From positions 1,116,001 to 1,180,000 of the forward strand of contig NZ_LR134116.1 in NCBI RefSeq assembly GCF_900635455.1: a stretch of 64,000 nt of DNA, written 5' to 3'. Under the pieces are notes generated by a model. It was not told the origin of the DNA, searched no databases, and worked only from the letters and a program-made list of their open reading frames with translations. Numbering within the stretch: the stretch's first letter is position 1; every line of letters starts with the position of its first letter. Positions 33,640 to 43,702 of this stretch are shown piece after piece. Source of the DNA: Yersinia intermedia. Its GTDB lineage: Bacteria > Pseudomonadota > Gammaproteobacteria > Enterobacterales > Enterobacteriaceae. The position numbers and the translations under genes were made by a program.

Positions 33640-33890
33640 GGTCTGACAATACCTTTACGGTTTGCATCTAGATAATCAGCCCATCACTGGAGCATCGGCT
33701 TGCGTTCATTGAGATGTCCAGCAAGGTGGGTGTAAGCAGCGCAAACGTTGCTCCGTTCCTGATGGTTCATCTGGCGTTCAATAGCATCCTCAGACTATAA
33801 GCCAGATTCGATCAAGGCATACACGCCATTGAATGGAAACCGTGACCACAAACCTCTTTTGGATTTCTTTAACACATATCTTGTTGGAGC
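33640..33890 (-). pseudogene. CP4/P4-type integrase, C-terminal remnant 4
   Basis: Codes ALIESGL, stop, SEDAIERQMNHQERSNVCAAY, then LNERKPMLQ, stop, WADYLDAN. At least two in-frame stops and a frameshift in the HGF region mark it dead. It lies just downstream of the intact second integrase and is more like remnant 1 than like that gene. Confidence 0.75.
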
Positions 33891-33908
33891 CGTAAGATCG
33901 CATCACTA

Positions 33909-35138
33909 TTACGCAGCAATAGCCTTATGTTTCTGCACTTGAATATAATCCCCCCACCATTGCATAAGATCTGCTCTTTCGACGAGATACTCTGCACGAT
34001 TGTAAGCAGCTATAATCTCAGTGCTTTTGGTATGAGCTAAAGCTGACTCAAGTACTTCAGTCCTAAATTTACCGCTTTCTTCTGCAGCAGTCCTTGCTAT
34101 CGAGCGCATCCCATGTGCAACCAATTCACCACCTAAACCCATACGGATTAACGCTGCATTGGCTGTTTGCTCATGCATATGGGTCAGTGGGGTTTTTATG
34201 CTGGGAAATACCCACTCTCGATGGCTGCTGATAGGCTGCATATTTTCGAGTATACGAAGAGCTTCTTTGCTGAGCGGCACCTTATGAAGACGTTTCATCT
34301 TCATAAATTCGGGAGGGATGTTCCAGACTTTGTTCTCTGTATCGATGTCAGACCAACGCGCACGAACCGCCTCTCCGGGGCGAACCCAAGTAAGCAACTG
34401 CCATTCAATCAGCATACGGGTTTCCAGACGGACTGAGGCATTAGCCAGTGCAGCCATAAATCTTGGTAGTTCGCTGGGGGGAAGGGCGGGCATATTTTGC
34501 TTTTTAGGTTTACTAAAACGCTGACCGAGGTTATCAGCAGGATTAAACTCAATAAGTTCTTCTGTCGCTGCCCAGCGGAAGATTTCATTCAAGCGGGAAA
34601 TGATTCGGCGCAGGGTTTCCAATACACCGCGTTGTTCAATTGGGTCAAGATGCTGCTTCAATAACTTAGGCCGGATCTCTTTGATAGGAACATTGCCTAA
34701 TCCGGGGAAGATATTTCGTTCAAGACTACGCCAGATGTCTACTGCATGGTCTTTGGATATACCAGATGTCTTTACCTTCTCATCTAACCACTTTCGAGCA
34801 ACGGCTTGGAGCGTGTGCTCAGTAGCATCCTTTAATGCATTAGCTTTATCGTTGTTATGGACTTGTGGATCGATGCCATTGGCAAGTAAAGATAGGTATT
34901 CATCCCGCAAAGCTCTTGCTCTTGCTAACGTGAGGTGGGGGTATGTTCCGAGGCTTACCTTTGTTCGCTTTTTAGTTACTGGCACTGCATACCTGAAATA
35001 CCAATTTTTCTTACCACCCCTTGAGAGGGGAGCGATTCTTAGCATTAAGCCATCACCGTCAAACAAGTTGATTTCTTTGTCTGCAGGTTTAGTGCTTTTG
35101 ATTTCAGTATCCGTGAGTTTTTTTGCGAGTTTTGCCAT
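33909..35138 (-). CDS. intA: Tyrosine recombinase, CP4-57/P4-type integrase (element 2)
   Basis: Integrase adjoining ssrA, the site used by CP4-57 IntA. Start at 35138 (MAKLAKKLTDTEIKSTK) chosen for a GAGG site and family length (409 residues); an ATG at 35192 would add 18 residues rich in GPK repeats. Catalytic Arg in WVRPGEA, HGMRS box, Tyr in YNRAEYLVER, closing MQWWGDYI. It is colinear with the integrase at 8446-9642. The alternative longer start has its own repeated GGGTCC bases, which may be regulatory. Confidence 0.9.
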   Translation of the reverse strand: MAKLAKKLTDTEIKSTKPADKEINLFDGDGLMLRIAPLSRGGKKNWYFRYAVPVTKKRTKVSLGTYPHLTLARARALRDEYLSLLANGIDPQVHNNDKANALKDATEHTLQAVARKWLDEKVKTSGISKDHAVDIWRSLERNIFPGLGNVPIKEIRPKLLKQHLDPIEQRGVLETLRRIISRLNEIFRWAATEELIEFNPADNLGQRFSKPKKQNMPALPPSELPRFMAALANASVRLETRMLIEWQLLTWVRPGEAVRARWSDIDTENKVWNIPPEFMKMKRLHKVPLSKEALRILENMQPISSHREWVFPSIKTPLTHMHEQTANAALIRMGLGGELVAHGMRSIARTAAEESGKFRTEVLESALAHTKSTEIIAAYNRAEYLVERADLMQWWGDYIQVQKHKAIAA

Positions 35139-35235
35139 TTTGGGACCCTCAAGTTTTGGACCCTTTGTGTTGGGTCCCAAGGAGGGTGCCATAAGTAGTG
35201 GTTTCTAGCAATTCTCAGTAGACTGCTATAGACGT

Positions 35236-35270
35236 AAAAAAGCCCGCAAGGCTGGTTCCATGCGGGCTTA
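35236..35270. terminator. Terminator between ssrA and the integrase
   Basis: AAAAAAGCCCGCA pairs with TGCGGGCTTA. It lies 34 bases beyond the ssrA 3' end, so it can end tmRNA transcription before the integrase. A sister copy is at 9757-9793. Confidence 0.7.
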
Positions 35271-35303
35271 ATAGACTTTACTATACTTCGGTAAAACTAA
35301 AAG

Positions 35304-35684
35304 TGGTGGAGCTGGGGGGATTTGAACCCCCGTCCGAAATTACTACGCCGTCGGCACTACATGCTTAGTCCAGTCATTACATTCGCCGGTTAGCTGCGGA
35401 CGGACACGCCACTAACAAACTATCCTGATTGGGTTTAACGCTTTCACCACAGGCAAGGTGTCCACGCGATCTCTTTTAGGTTTGACCTCTCTTGATCCCC
35501 GTCCTAAGAGCGGAGGCTAGGGAGAGAGGGAATCTTCAGTTTCTTAGGCTGATTAAGCTGCTAAAGCAGCAGATTCGTATTGCGAGTCGTTTGCAATTAT
35601 TTTTTTTGCGGTTTTTTACGAGGCCTCCGCACCTCGGCATGCACCTTGGGTTTCGCGAATCCCGTCGAATCCAGAATCAGCCCC
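35304..35684 (-). ncRNA. ssrA: tmRNA (transfer-messenger RNA)
   Basis: Rescues stalled ribosomes. The 5' end GGGGCTGATTCTGGATTCGAC is at 35684 and the 3' acceptor ends AGCTCCACCA at 35304, so CCA is encoded. The tag frame (about 35535-35577) reads ANDSQYESAALAA then TAA, the Yersinia tag, longer than E. coli's ANDENYALAA. The T-arm reads GGGGGTTCAAATCCCCCC. A -10-like TATACT lies just upstream at 35698-35703. The 3' end is the island's insertion point and has been restored intact. Confidence 0.95.
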
Positions 35685-35732
35685 AAAGAACTTCTGTAGT
35701 ATACCAGAACTATACGCTGATAAGCCAGAGAC

Positions 35733-36215
35733 TTAACGGTTAGCGTGTTTCATTATTCTGGCTTTATCGAGCTGCCATTCACGATCTTTGATGTCATCGC
35801 GTTTATCGTGATCTTTTTTACCTTTTGCGACACCGATTTTAACTTTAACCCAAGCATTTTTCCAATATACGGAAAGGGCAACTACGGTAAAACCGTCGCG
35901 ATTAACTTTACCGAGCAGAGAATCCAGCTCACGTTTGTTTAGTAGCAGTTTACGGGTACGCATTGGCTCGCAGACAACATGAGTCGACGCAACGTTCAAC
36001 GGCGTAATGGTGGCGCCAAACAAGAAGGCCTCGCCATTTCTAAAGGTTACGTAGCTATCACTAATGTTGGCTTTGCCAGCACGCAGAGATTTTACTTCCC
36101 AACCTTGCAGTGCAAGACCCGCTTCGAACTCTTCTTCAATGAAGTATTCATGGCGGGCACGTTTATTTTGCGCAATGGTTGCGGAACCGGGTTTGTATGC
36201 TTTTTTCTTTGTCAT
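35733..36215 (-). CDS. smpB: SsrA-binding protein SmpB
   Basis: 160-residue OB-fold RNA-binding partner of tmRNA. The start [20 protein letters not shown] at 36215 is the standard one; upstream in-frame codons are not conserved. The family signature [20 protein letters not shown] is present, and the basic C-terminus ([14 protein letters not shown]) enters the ribosome A site. It lies 48 bp upstream of ssrA in the same direction, as in other enterobacteria. Confidence 0.95.
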   Translation of the reverse strand: MTKKKAYKPGSATIAQNKRARHEYFIEEEFEAGLALQGWEVKSLRAGKANISDSYVTFRNGEAFLFGATITPLNVASTHVVCEPMRTRKLLLNKRELDSLLGKVNRDGFTVVALSVYWKNAWVKVKIGVAKGKKDHDKRDDIKDREWQLDKARIMKHANR

Positions 36216-36375
36216 AGTGTTGATCATTATACTGTATGCCGAGGGGAATGAAATCCTTTCCCGTAGGATGCCTGTGCATTTTGTCTCATTTGTTGCACGC
36301 AATGCCTAGCAGATTTTTTGTCTGACGGTAGATAAATGCTATTATCAGCGCGTTTTATGTCTCACAGGAAATGTT

Positions 36376-36810
36376 ATGCCACAGATTAGCCGCTCTGCGT
36401 TGGTTCCGTTTAGCGTAGAACAGATGTATCAACTGGTTAATGATGTTCGCTCTTATCCAGAGTTTCTGCCCGGTTGCACCGGTAGCCGGGTGCTTGATGT
36501 TACTGAAAATGAAATGACGGCCGCAGTTGATGTCGCCAAGGCAGGTATCAGTAAAACATTTACTACACGCAATACATTGACGGATAACCAGAGCATTAAT
36601 ATGCAACTGGTTGATGGGCCGTTTCGGAAATTAATGGGTGGATGGCATTTTACCCCATTAAGTGCAGATGCTTGTAAAGTTGAGCTCCACCTTGATTTTG
36701 AATTTACCAATAAGCTGATTGAATTAGCTTTTGGTAAAATATTCAAAGAATTAGCTGGGAATATGGTGCAGGCATTCACTCAACGCGCTAAAGAGGTATA
36801 CAGTGTCTGA
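36376..36810 (+). CDS. ratA: START-domain protein RatA (ribosome association toxin family)
   Basis: 144 residues, coenzyme Q-binding/START fold ([31 protein letters not shown]). In E. coli it was described as an inhibitor of 70S assembly; relatives (Coq10) bind ubiquinone. Diverges from smpB. The next gene begins within its last codons, so they form an operon. Confidence 0.9.
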   Translation: MPQISRSALVPFSVEQMYQLVNDVRSYPEFLPGCTGSRVLDVTENEMTAAVDVAKAGISKTFTTRNTLTDNQSINMQLVDGPFRKLMGGWHFTPLSADACKVELHLDFEFTNKLIELAFGKIFKELAGNMVQAFTQRAKEVYSV

Positions 36811-37087
36811 GATTCGCGTTGAGGTGGTTTATGCCTTGCCTGAACGCCAATATTTGCGCACTGTTTCACTTGAGGCGGGCAGTACTGTTGAGGATGCTAT
36901 TAAAGCGTCGGGTTTACTTGAGTTACGGTCAGATATTGATCTGACAAAAAATAAAGTGGGTGTTTACAGCCGCCCGGTAAAACTGGGCGATAAGCTTAAC
37001 ACGGGCGATCGTGTTGAGATTTATCGCCCTCTGAGTGCAGACCCTAAAGAGTTACGCCGGCAACGCGCCGAACAGGCAAAAAAATAA
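36803..37087 (+). CDS. rnfH: RnfH/RatB family ubiquitin-like protein
   Basis: 94 residues with a beta-grasp fold ([35 protein letters not shown]). Starts at a GTG inside the end of ratA, an 8-base overlap that couples translation. Function of the family is not settled. Confidence 0.9.
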   Translation: MSEIRVEVVYALPERQYLRTVSLEAGSTVEDAIKASGLLELRSDIDLTKNKVGVYSRPVKLGDKLNTGDRVEIYRPLSADPKELRRQRAEQAKK

Positions 37088-37104
37088 GGCACTGTCTGTG
37101 CCTT
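37086..37104 (+). terminator. Terminator after ratA-rnfH
   Basis: AAGGCAC/GTGCCTT stem overlapping the rnfH stop, followed by a T run. Confidence 0.75.
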
Positions 37105-37241
37105 ATTTTTATTGTAGCCCTGAACTGCTATCGAAGAAAAAGCGCACGCTATCCTATGGTTGCATAAGTATTAGGCGGCTTGTTGCCTAAAACCATAATC
37201 AGTATTCGTTCCCTTCATCTGCTCTGCAATCTTCGGATAAA

Positions 37242-37583
37242 TTAATTTCCTGCTAATGTTGGTTCGTTTTTGATATCAGTCAGCACACCGCTGCTATCAA
37301 AGGTCAACGTCAACGTCTGTTGTGTTACTTTCTCGTGGCCAGGTTGTTGGCGGAACACATAGAACCAGGTTTTAGTGCCAAACGGGTCCTGTAGCATTGG
37401 TGTACCTAAGGTATATGCCACTTGTTGCTGGGTCATACCTTTATGAATTTTGGACGCGTCATTAGGTGATAAATAGTTACCCTGATTAATATCAGGCCGG
37501 TAGACCACCTTCTCCAGCGTTGAACAACCCGCAGTAAGCATTGCAAGCATCACAGCGGCGGCAGTCAGCATTTTACAGCGCAT
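37242..37583 (-). CDS. bamE: Outer membrane assembly lipoprotein BamE
   Basis: 113-residue subunit of the BAM complex that inserts beta-barrel proteins into the outer membrane. Signal peptide and lipobox LTAGC (Cys about residue 20), then [20 protein letters not shown] and the [15 protein letters not shown] helix typical of SmpA/BamE. Start at 37583 ([11 protein letters not shown]) follows the family; a GTG three codons earlier is possible. Confidence 0.93.
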   Translation of the reverse strand: MRCKMLTAAAVMLAMLTAGCSTLEKVVYRPDINQGNYLSPNDASKIHKGMTQQQVAYTLGTPMLQDPFGTKTWFYVFRQQPGHEKVTQQTLTLTFDSSGVLTDIKNEPTLAGN

Positions 37584-37696
37584 AGTAATCACATTCCTTT
37601 AGGGCGTAGGATGACGATGATAATAGACCTTGCAGCAGTTGGAAACCTTTACAGGGCACCTGTATGACCTCTGGAAAGGAAAAAAGTTAATCTTTT

Positions 37697-39358
37697 CTAC
37701 GCTGCGAGCAATTCTTTTGCATTTGCCAAGGTGTTTTTCGTCACTTCACTGCCACCCAGAAGGCGCGCCAACTCTTGCAAGCGGGCTTTTTTATCTAACC
37801 GATGCATATGGGTTTCGGTTTCTGTGCCATCGGTTTGTTTGCTCACAAAGAAATGTTGATGACCACAACCCGCAACCTGCGGAAGGTGAGTGACACACAT
37901 AACTTGAGTCGATTCACCAAGCTGACGCAACAGGCGGCCTACTATGGCTGCCGTTGGCCCACTGATACCAACATCTACTTCATCGAAGATAAGCGCCGGA
38001 GTGTCCATTTTACGCGCTGTAATCACCTGAATCGCCAATGCGATGCGAGACAGTTCACCACCGGAGGCCACTTTAGCCAGCGCTTGCAGCGGTTGACCAG
38101 GGTTGGTAGTGACGCAGAACTCAATGCGGGTCGCCCCTTCAGCACTGAGGTGCTCTGGCTCAAAATGGGTATCAATCGTGAATCGACCATGTGGCATTGA
38201 TAATTCATGCATACTTTCGGTAATTAGCGCGGCCAATTCATCAGCATAATGCTGGCGCTCGTGGTGCAACCGCTTAGCTATCTCTAAAGCATGTTGATAG
38301 TGAGTATTTACTGCATGGCTGAGTTGCTCATGATCGTTTTCTTGGCGTGATAGCTGTTCTTGCTCATCCAGCAACTGCTGATAAAACAACGGTAATTCTT
38401 CCGGCGTTACATGGTGTTTACGGGCCAGATTTAATTGACGAGATAACCGTTGCTCCAGTTCATACAAGCGGTTAGGGTCCATATCAAATTGTTCTGCATA
38501 GTGGCGCAATTCATCGCTGGCTTCACTAATTTGAATAGAAGCCTCTTCTAGCATATTCAAAAGGTTATTAAATTGCTCATCCATACTAGCCAGTTCAGTT
38601 AACTGATGTTTGGCGGAGTAGAGTTGGCTGAGAATGTTATTCTGTTCATCATCTGACAGTAATTGTAAGGTCTGTTGGCTGAGTGACAGCAATTGCCCAC
38701 TGTTGGCCAGGCGTTTATATTCGATATCAATTTGTTCATATTCCCCCGCTTGTGGGGCAAATGAATTTAGCTCTTTCAACTGATATTGCAATAATTCCTT
38801 TCGAGCGTTACGTTCCAGCGATTGCTGTTGATGAAGTGCCAGCGCCCGGCAGCTTTGGTGCCAGATTTGATAGGCTGCTTTCATTTCGCTTAGCAGAGCA
38901 GGTTGGTCTGCGTAGGCATCTAATAACTGTTTTTGATGATCTGCTCTTAATAGCAACTGATGGGCATGTTGGCCGTGAATCTGGATGAGATGCTGGCCTA
39001 ACTCCCGCAGTTGTGACAGCGGGACTGCTGTACCATTAATAAAGCCTCTTGAGCGGCCATCGGTTCCAATAGCTCGCCGCAGTAGGCACTCATTGCTGTC
39101 ATCAAGATGGTTATGTTCCAACCATTGGCGGGCCGATGGGGTGTCTGCCAGTGAAAAGCGAGCACAAATATCGGCACGCGTTGCACCTAAACGCACCATA
39201 CTGCCATCTGAGCGGCTACCAAGGCATAGCCCCAATGCATCTATGGCGATAGATTTACCTGCCCCTGTTTCGCCAGTAATTGCTGTCATTCCGGGTTGAA
39301 AATCAATTTCTAACTCACGCACAATTGCAAAATTACTGATGGTTAATTGGGCCAGCAT
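37697..39358 (-). CDS. recN: DNA repair protein RecN
   Basis: SMC-like ATPase of double-strand break repair, 553 residues. Walker A GETGAGKS (29-36), long central coiled coil, signature [13 protein letters not shown] and Walker [13 protein letters not shown] near the end. Start [13 protein letters not shown] at 39358; two LexA boxes overlap the promoter, consistent with SOS control. Confidence 0.95.
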   Translation of the reverse strand: MLAQLTISNFAIVRELEIDFQPGMTAITGETGAGKSIAIDALGLCLGSRSDGSMVRLGATRADICARFSLADTPSARQWLEHNHLDDSNECLLRRAIGTDGRSRGFINGTAVPLSQLRELGQHLIQIHGQHAHQLLLRADHQKQLLDAYADQPALLSEMKAAYQIWHQSCRALALHQQQSLERNARKELLQYQLKELNSFAPQAGEYEQIDIEYKRLANSGQLLSLSQQTLQLLSDDEQNNILSQLYSAKHQLTELASMDEQFNNLLNMLEEASIQISEASDELRHYAEQFDMDPNRLYELEQRLSRQLNLARKHHVTPEELPLFYQQLLDEQEQLSRQENDHEQLSHAVNTHYQHALEIAKRLHHERQHYADELAALITESMHELSMPHGRFTIDTHFEPEHLSAEGATRIEFCVTTNPGQPLQALAKVASGGELSRIALAIQVITARKMDTPALIFDEVDVGISGPTAAIVGRLLRQLGESTQVMCVTHLPQVAGCGHQHFFVSKQTDGTETETHMHRLDKKARLQELARLLGGSEVTKNTLANAKELLAA

Positions 39359-39386
39359 GGTAAATCTCCTGTACATAAACACATGG

Positions 39387-39424
39387 CTGTATTTGAATAC
39401 AGTATAAACTGGTTTTATATACAG
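39387..39424 (-). promoter_or_regulatory. Two LexA (SOS) boxes upstream of recN
   Basis: CTGTATTTGAATACAG (39387-39402) is a perfect CTG-N10-CAG palindrome-type box. CTGGTTTTATATACAG (39409-39424) is a second, weaker box. They lie 29-66 bp before the recN start. Confidence 0.85.
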
Positions 39425-39444
39425 TAAAGTCCTTGCGGTGTTTT

Positions 39445-40326
39445 TTAGAATAATTTTTTCGACCAACCCAATTTTGTGCTTAACGTATTGAAATAACTGT
39501 AGTCCTTTGGATGAATAAGATTGAGGTGGAAATCACTACGGCGAATTAATACTTCTTCACCTTCTTGAATCGGTAGCGCTATCTGGCTATCACAGCTTAT
39601 TTCCAGGTCGCTGGTGATTTGCGAAAACTTCAATCGGATGGTGCTGCTACTATTAATAACCAAGGGTCTGGCGGTTAGAGTGTGGGGGAACATCGGGACC
39701 AATACGATGGCGTCCAGTGTGGGGGTGAGGATTGGGCCACCTGCCGAGAGCGAATAAGCCGTCGAGCCGGTGGGGGTGGCAATGATCAGGCCGTCTGAAC
39801 GCTGAGAGAACGCGAAGCGGTTATCGATATACACTTCGAATTCAATCATATGTGCCACCTTACCCGGATGCAAAACCACTTCATTGATTGCTGTGCTGAT
39901 GCGGCTTTGTTGATTGGTGCGGGTCACTTGTGCTTCCAGTAAGAAGCGTTGTTCGCTTAGGTATTCACCTTCCAATACATCTGAAAGTTGTTGTTGGGCG
40001 TTATCTGGGTCTAAATCAGTTAGAAAGCCCAGATTGCCTCGGTTGACACCGATGACTTTGATATCATAGCGAGCGAGTACTCGTGCGGCACCGAGCATGT
40101 TGCCATCGCCTCCGACCACCACGGCTAAATCAGCTTTTTGGCCAATATCAGCCAGACTGCCGGTAACGGCATCGGTTAAATTAAGATCTTTGGCGATCTG
40201 CTGTTCAACCATCACGGCATAACCTCTGGAGTTCAACCAGTGGTAGAGCATCTCATGGGTGGCAAGTGCAGCCGGGTGCCGTGGGTGACCGACAATACCA
40301 ATACAATTGAATCTTTTATTATTCAT
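39445..40326 (-). CDS. nadK: NAD kinase
   Basis: ATP-dependent NAD to NADP kinase, 293 residues. GGDGN (72-76) and the INEVVLHPG motif near 148 form the active site; [22 protein letters not shown] is the second signature. Upstream of recN in the same direction, as in E. coli. Confidence 0.95.
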   Translation of the reverse strand: MNNKRFNCIGIVGHPRHPAALATHEMLYHWLNSRGYAVMVEQQIAKDLNLTDAVTGSLADIGQKADLAVVVGGDGNMLGAARVLARYDIKVIGVNRGNLGFLTDLDPDNAQQQLSDVLEGEYLSEQRFLLEAQVTRTNQQSRISTAINEVVLHPGKVAHMIEFEVYIDNRFAFSQRSDGLIIATPTGSTAYSLSAGGPILTPTLDAIVLVPMFPHTLTARPLVINSSSTIRLKFSQITSDLEISCDSQIALPIQEGEEVLIRRSDFHLNLIHPKDYSYFNTLSTKLGWSKKLF

Positions 40327-40378
40327 TGCCGTGATTTTCCTTACTGGGGGCGTCTTTTACCCCACATTATGACCGGTT

Positions 40379-40409
40379 CCCTTGAATCCCCGGTTTTGAT
40401 CCCCATAAT
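40379..40409 (+). promoter_or_regulatory. Sigma-32 heat-shock promoter of grpE
   Basis: CCCTTGAAT (-35) and CCCCATAAT (-10) separated by 13 bases, a near-consensus heat-shock promoter 41 bp before the grpE start. Confidence 0.8.
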
Positions 40410-40450
40410 AAGCCAAGTAGCGAGATTAATGCTAAAACGCGGAGATATCC

Positions 40451-41029
40451 ATGAGTAGTAAAGAACAGAAAACACCAAACGAGCAAGTCTCGGAAGAAAT
40501 GGAAAATGCAGCAGAGCAGCAAGTGGAAGCGACACAAGAGACGGGTGAAGGTGTAGATCCGCGTGTTGCCGAGCTTGAAGCGCAGTTGGCTGCAGCCGTA
40601 CAGCGTGAGCGCGAAAGCTTGCTACGCGCTAAGGCTGAAGTTGAGAATATCCGTCGTCGTACTGAATTGGATGTTGAAAAAGCGCATAAGTTTGCACTGG
40701 AAAGATTTTCATCTGAATTATTGCCAGTGATCGATAATCTGGAACGTGCACTGGATACTGCTGATAAAACCAATGCCGAACTGACTTCGATGATTGAAGG
40801 CGTCGAGTTGACGCTGAAATCACTGCTTGATGCAGTAGGTAAATTCGGCATTGAAGTTGTTGCTGATACCCATGTGCCGTTTAATCCTGATGTTCATCAG
40901 GCAATGACGATGCTTGAATCTGCTGATCATGAACCAAATCATGTGATGATGGTGATGCAAAAAGGTTACACGCTGAATGGTCGTCTGCTACGCCCTGCGA
41001 TGGTTGCGGTATCTAAAGCGAAAGCTTAA
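40451..41029 (+). CDS. grpE: Nucleotide exchange factor GrpE
   Basis: 192-residue co-chaperone that releases ADP from DnaK. Acidic disordered start, long helix with coiled-coil pattern ([20 protein letters not shown]), then the beta domain with [21 protein letters not shown] signature. Divergent from nadK, under a heat-shock promoter. Confidence 0.96.
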   Translation: MSSKEQKTPNEQVSEEMENAAEQQVEATQETGEGVDPRVAELEAQLAAAVQRERESLLRAKAEVENIRRRTELDVEKAHKFALERFSSELLPVIDNLERALDTADKTNAELTSMIEGVELTLKSLLDAVGKFGIEVVADTHVPFNPDVHQAMTMLESADHEPNHVMMVMQKGYTLNGRLLRPAMVAVSKAKA

Positions 41030-41045
41030 GGTGTTTTGACGTGAA

Positions 41046-41070
41046 AAAGGCACCTTCGGGTGCCTTTTTT
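41046..41070 (+). terminator. Terminator of grpE
   Basis: AAAGGCACC-TTCG-GGTGCCTTTTTT, a strong UUCG-loop hairpin 17 bp after the stop. Confidence 0.9.
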
Positions 41071-41090
41071 TATTTAACTACCTTGGTAGT

Positions 41091-41777
41091 TTATTCTGCT
41101 GTTGGTAGTTTTGGTTGCCAATCAATAGGCTGTTGACCCTGTTGTTTTAGTAACTGATTTGCTTGTGAAAAGTGCTTGCAACCAAGAAAACCACGATGGG
41201 CAGACAGCGGTGATGGGTGTGGTGCTTTTAAAATAAAGTGGCGTCGGGTATCAATGATTCGGCCCTTCTTCTGAGCATGTGCCCCCCACAACAGAAAAAT
41301 CACTCCATCACGATGCTCATTCAGTGCTGCAATGACTTTATCAGTGAAGGTTTCCCAACCAAGGTTAGCATGTGAGTGTGCATTACCTGCTTCAACGGTT
41401 AGCACCGTGTTAAGCAGTAATACCCCTTGTTCAGCCCAGCTTTGCAAGAAACCATGGTTAGGGCGTTCAAAACCGGGGATATCAGTAGCCAACTCTTTGT
41501 ACATGTTCACCAAAGAGGGGGGAGCCGGCACGCCAGGTAACACAGAAAATGATAATCCATGTGCCTGATTGGGGCCGTGGTAGGGGTCTTGCCCCAAAAT
41601 AACCACTTTAACCTGATCCAGTTCGGTCAGGCGGAAGGCGTTAAAGACATCTTTTTGTGCAGGATAGATAGTCTTGCCCGCACTGCGCGCTGCTGCCACA
41701 TAGGCCAGTGTATCTTTGAAGTAAGGCTGTTCTTTTTCCAGGCCGATCACATCGTGCCAGGTAAGGGAGGCAGACAT
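41091..41777 (-). CDS. ung: Uracil-DNA glycosylase
   Basis: Removes uracil from DNA; 228 residues. Catalytic D64 in GQDPYHGP and the [11 protein letters not shown] loop near the C-terminus. Start at ATG 41777 with AAGGAG; a GTG two codons earlier is less likely. Confidence 0.95.
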   Translation of the reverse strand: MSASLTWHDVIGLEKEQPYFKDTLAYVAAARSAGKTIYPAQKDVFNAFRLTELDQVKVVILGQDPYHGPNQAHGLSFSVLPGVPAPPSLVNMYKELATDIPGFERPNHGFLQSWAEQGVLLLNTVLTVEAGNAHSHANLGWETFTDKVIAALNEHRDGVIFLLWGAHAQKKGRIIDTRRHFILKAPHPSPLSAHRGFLGCKHFSQANQLLKQQGQQPIDWQPKLPTAE

Positions 41778-42002
41778 AAACACTCTCCTTGGTTTCTGTA
41801 AAGTATTGATGTGCGTTAGCTTACCGGTTCAAACCGGTGAGTGAAACCGTTAAACCTGACTCTGTGACGTGATGATGCTTTTTTGACCTCTTTATGCAAA
41901 AAATGTTGAAAATTTACAAAAATAATTGCTGTCAGTGCTTTTGATAAAATTGATATAAAACATAAATTTGCTGATTGAGCCGTTGCTGGTGTGGCTGAAA
42001 GA

Positions 42003-42016
42003 TTGATTTAAGTCAA
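42003..42016 (+). promoter_or_regulatory. FNR-like site upstream of grcA
   Basis: TTGATTTAAGTCAA matches the FNR dyad TTGATNNNNATCAA with one change, 114 bp before the start. A half-like TTGATAAAATTGAT lies at 41941. E. coli yfiD is also strongly FNR-dependent. Confidence 0.6.
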
Positions 42017-42129
42017 AGAATTGCGGCTGTCTGGCTGGTATACAGAACAATAAGACAACAATGGTTTTACCAAATAACCAAGATAGTTTCTCCCCCTTGG
42101 AATTTATATCCGCATTATGGAGGCACCAA

Positions 42130-42513
42130 ATGATTACTGGTATTCAAATTACTAAAGCTAACAATGAAGCCTTGCTGAACTCTTTTTGGCTGTTGGATGA
42201 TGAAAAATCTGAACTGCGCTGCGTTTGCGCTAAAGCCGGTTATGCCGAAGATCAGATAGTTCCTGCCAGTGAGTTAGGCCAGATCGAATATCGCGAAGTT
42301 CCACTGGAAGTGCAGCCTACAGTGCGTGTTGAAGGTGGTCAGCATTTGAACGTTAACGTTCTGCGCCGCGAAACACTGGAAGATGCAGTGAAAAATCCAG
42401 AAAAATATCCTCAGTTGACGATTCGTGTTTCTGGCTATGCAGTGCGTTTTAACTCACTGACACCAGAACAACAACGTGATGTGATTACCCGTACTTTCAC
42501 TGAAAGTCTGTAA
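42130..42513 (+). CDS. grcA: Autonomous glycyl radical cofactor GrcA
   Basis: 127 residues, the exact E. coli YfiD length. It repairs oxygen-cleaved pyruvate formate-lyase by donating a fresh radical domain. Glycyl radical at G102 in RVSGYAVRF. The ATG at 42130 gives the conserved [10 protein letters not shown] start; the open frame upstream is not conserved. Confidence 0.95.
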   Translation: MITGIQITKANNEALLNSFWLLDDEKSELRCVCAKAGYAEDQIVPASELGQIEYREVPLEVQPTVRVEGGQHLNVNVLRRETLEDAVKNPEKYPQLTIRVSGYAVRFNSLTPEQQRDVITRTFTESL

Positions 42514-42548
42514 TTTTTGCCATAACGTTTAAGTCATTCAAAAATCTT

Positions 42549-42570
42549 AAGGGAGCTTCGGCTCCCTTTT
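42549..42570 (+). terminator. Terminator of grcA
   Basis: GGGAGC-TTCG-GCTCCC followed by T5, 36 bp after the stop. Confidence 0.9.
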
Positions 42571-42733
42571 TCATATCTGCTATTTATTGGTCGATAAATT
42601 TGATAACGATCACACTTCTCTGTATTTATAAATAAATCTTACCATTTCCATTTAAGAACTCATCCGATGTGTCGATAGATAAACTCATAACGCCGAAATA
42701 ACTATCTGGATTATCTTTCGACAAGGAGTTGGC

Positions 42734-43702
42734 ATGAGTGGATCTGTCAGTTTGATTGGGCCTACTGCATTAGCAGGCTTAATGAGTCAAGTGAATCCAT
42801 CGGAACTGGTCGGGAGCGATGCTACCACCGCAGACAAGCCTTCAGTGGCGCAAACAACTCATTTTACAGCAGCAACGTTGGCCGGTAATGAGCTTTGTTA
42901 CAGTATGCAGGCTAACGTTAGCTTGCCACGAAGTGATGGATCCACCATAGGGAGTGAGCGTGTTGCGATATCTAGTGGACAAGGATCACAGCAAGGGGAC
43001 TATTCATTAGCATTACTTGCTAAAGATGTTTACGCTCCTGCTGTCGGGAGCATCGGCGGGTTTACACGTTTGAGTGATGGTGAGTTACTCACTGCGGGAA
43101 TAGATCCGGCAAGTTTATTTGATAGTGCTTCAGGCTTTCAGGCTGGAGTTTACCGTGATAGTCAGCAGTATGTTTTATCCTTTGCGGGTACCAATGATTT
43201 CAGTGATTGGTTAAGTAACATCCGGCAAGCCACTGGCTATGATGATGTTCAGTATAATCAAGCAGTTGCTTTAGGTAAAACAGCAAAAATGGCATTTGGT
43301 GATGCGCTGGTGATCACTGGGCACTCATTGGGAGGCGGTTTGGCGGCGACCGCAGCATTAGCGAGTGGAACATTTGCGGTGACATTTAATGCCGCGGGTG
43401 TTTCAGACTACACAATAAATCGCCTTGGCATGGACCCGACTCAAGCACGCATTTTCGCAGGAAACGGCGGTGTAAGGTGCTATAGCGAACAATATGATTT
43501 GCCGACAGATGCTCAGGAATCGACCTCGCTAATTCCTGATGCGATTGGCCATAAAATCACGCTGGCAAATAGCGACAAACTCACCGGAGTGGATGACTGG
43601 CTGCCACATAAGCACCTTGAACGCGGCTTATCGGCACATAGCATTGATAAAGTGATCAGCTCAATGAGTGAACAACAACCTTGGGAGCGGCAGTATGCCT
43701 GA
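42734..43702 (+). CDS. yplA: Phospholipase A YplA (lipase class 3 fold)
   Basis: 322 residues. Lipase box GHSLGGG with Ser198; upstream FAGTNDFSDWLSN is the usual oxyanion region. Y. enterocolitica YplA is a phospholipase A virulence factor secreted by the flagellar export apparatus. No cleavable signal peptide is visible, as expected for that route. A sigma-28-like sequence (TAAG, 14-base spacer, GTCGATAG at 42653-42678) precedes it, with non-ideal spacing. yplB overlaps its end. Confidence 0.82.
   Translation: MSGSVSLIGPTALAGLMSQVNPSELVGSDATTADKPSVAQTTHFTAATLAGNELCYSMQANVSLPRSDGSTIGSERVAISSGQGSQQGDYSLALLAKDVYAPAVGSIGGFTRLSDGELLTAGIDPASLFDSASGFQAGVYRDSQQYVLSFAGTNDFSDWLSNIRQATGYDDVQYNQAVALGKTAKMAFGDALVITGHSLGGGLAATAALASGTFAVTFNAAGVSDYTINRLGMDPTQARIFAGNGGVRCYSEQYDLPTDAQESTSLIPDAIGHKITLANSDKLTGVDDWLPHKHLERGLSAHSIDKVISSMSEQQPWERQYA

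Noticed and set aside
35586..35684. Coding gene over the tmRNA region
   Set aside because: Short open frames here are by-products of the conserved tmRNA sequence.
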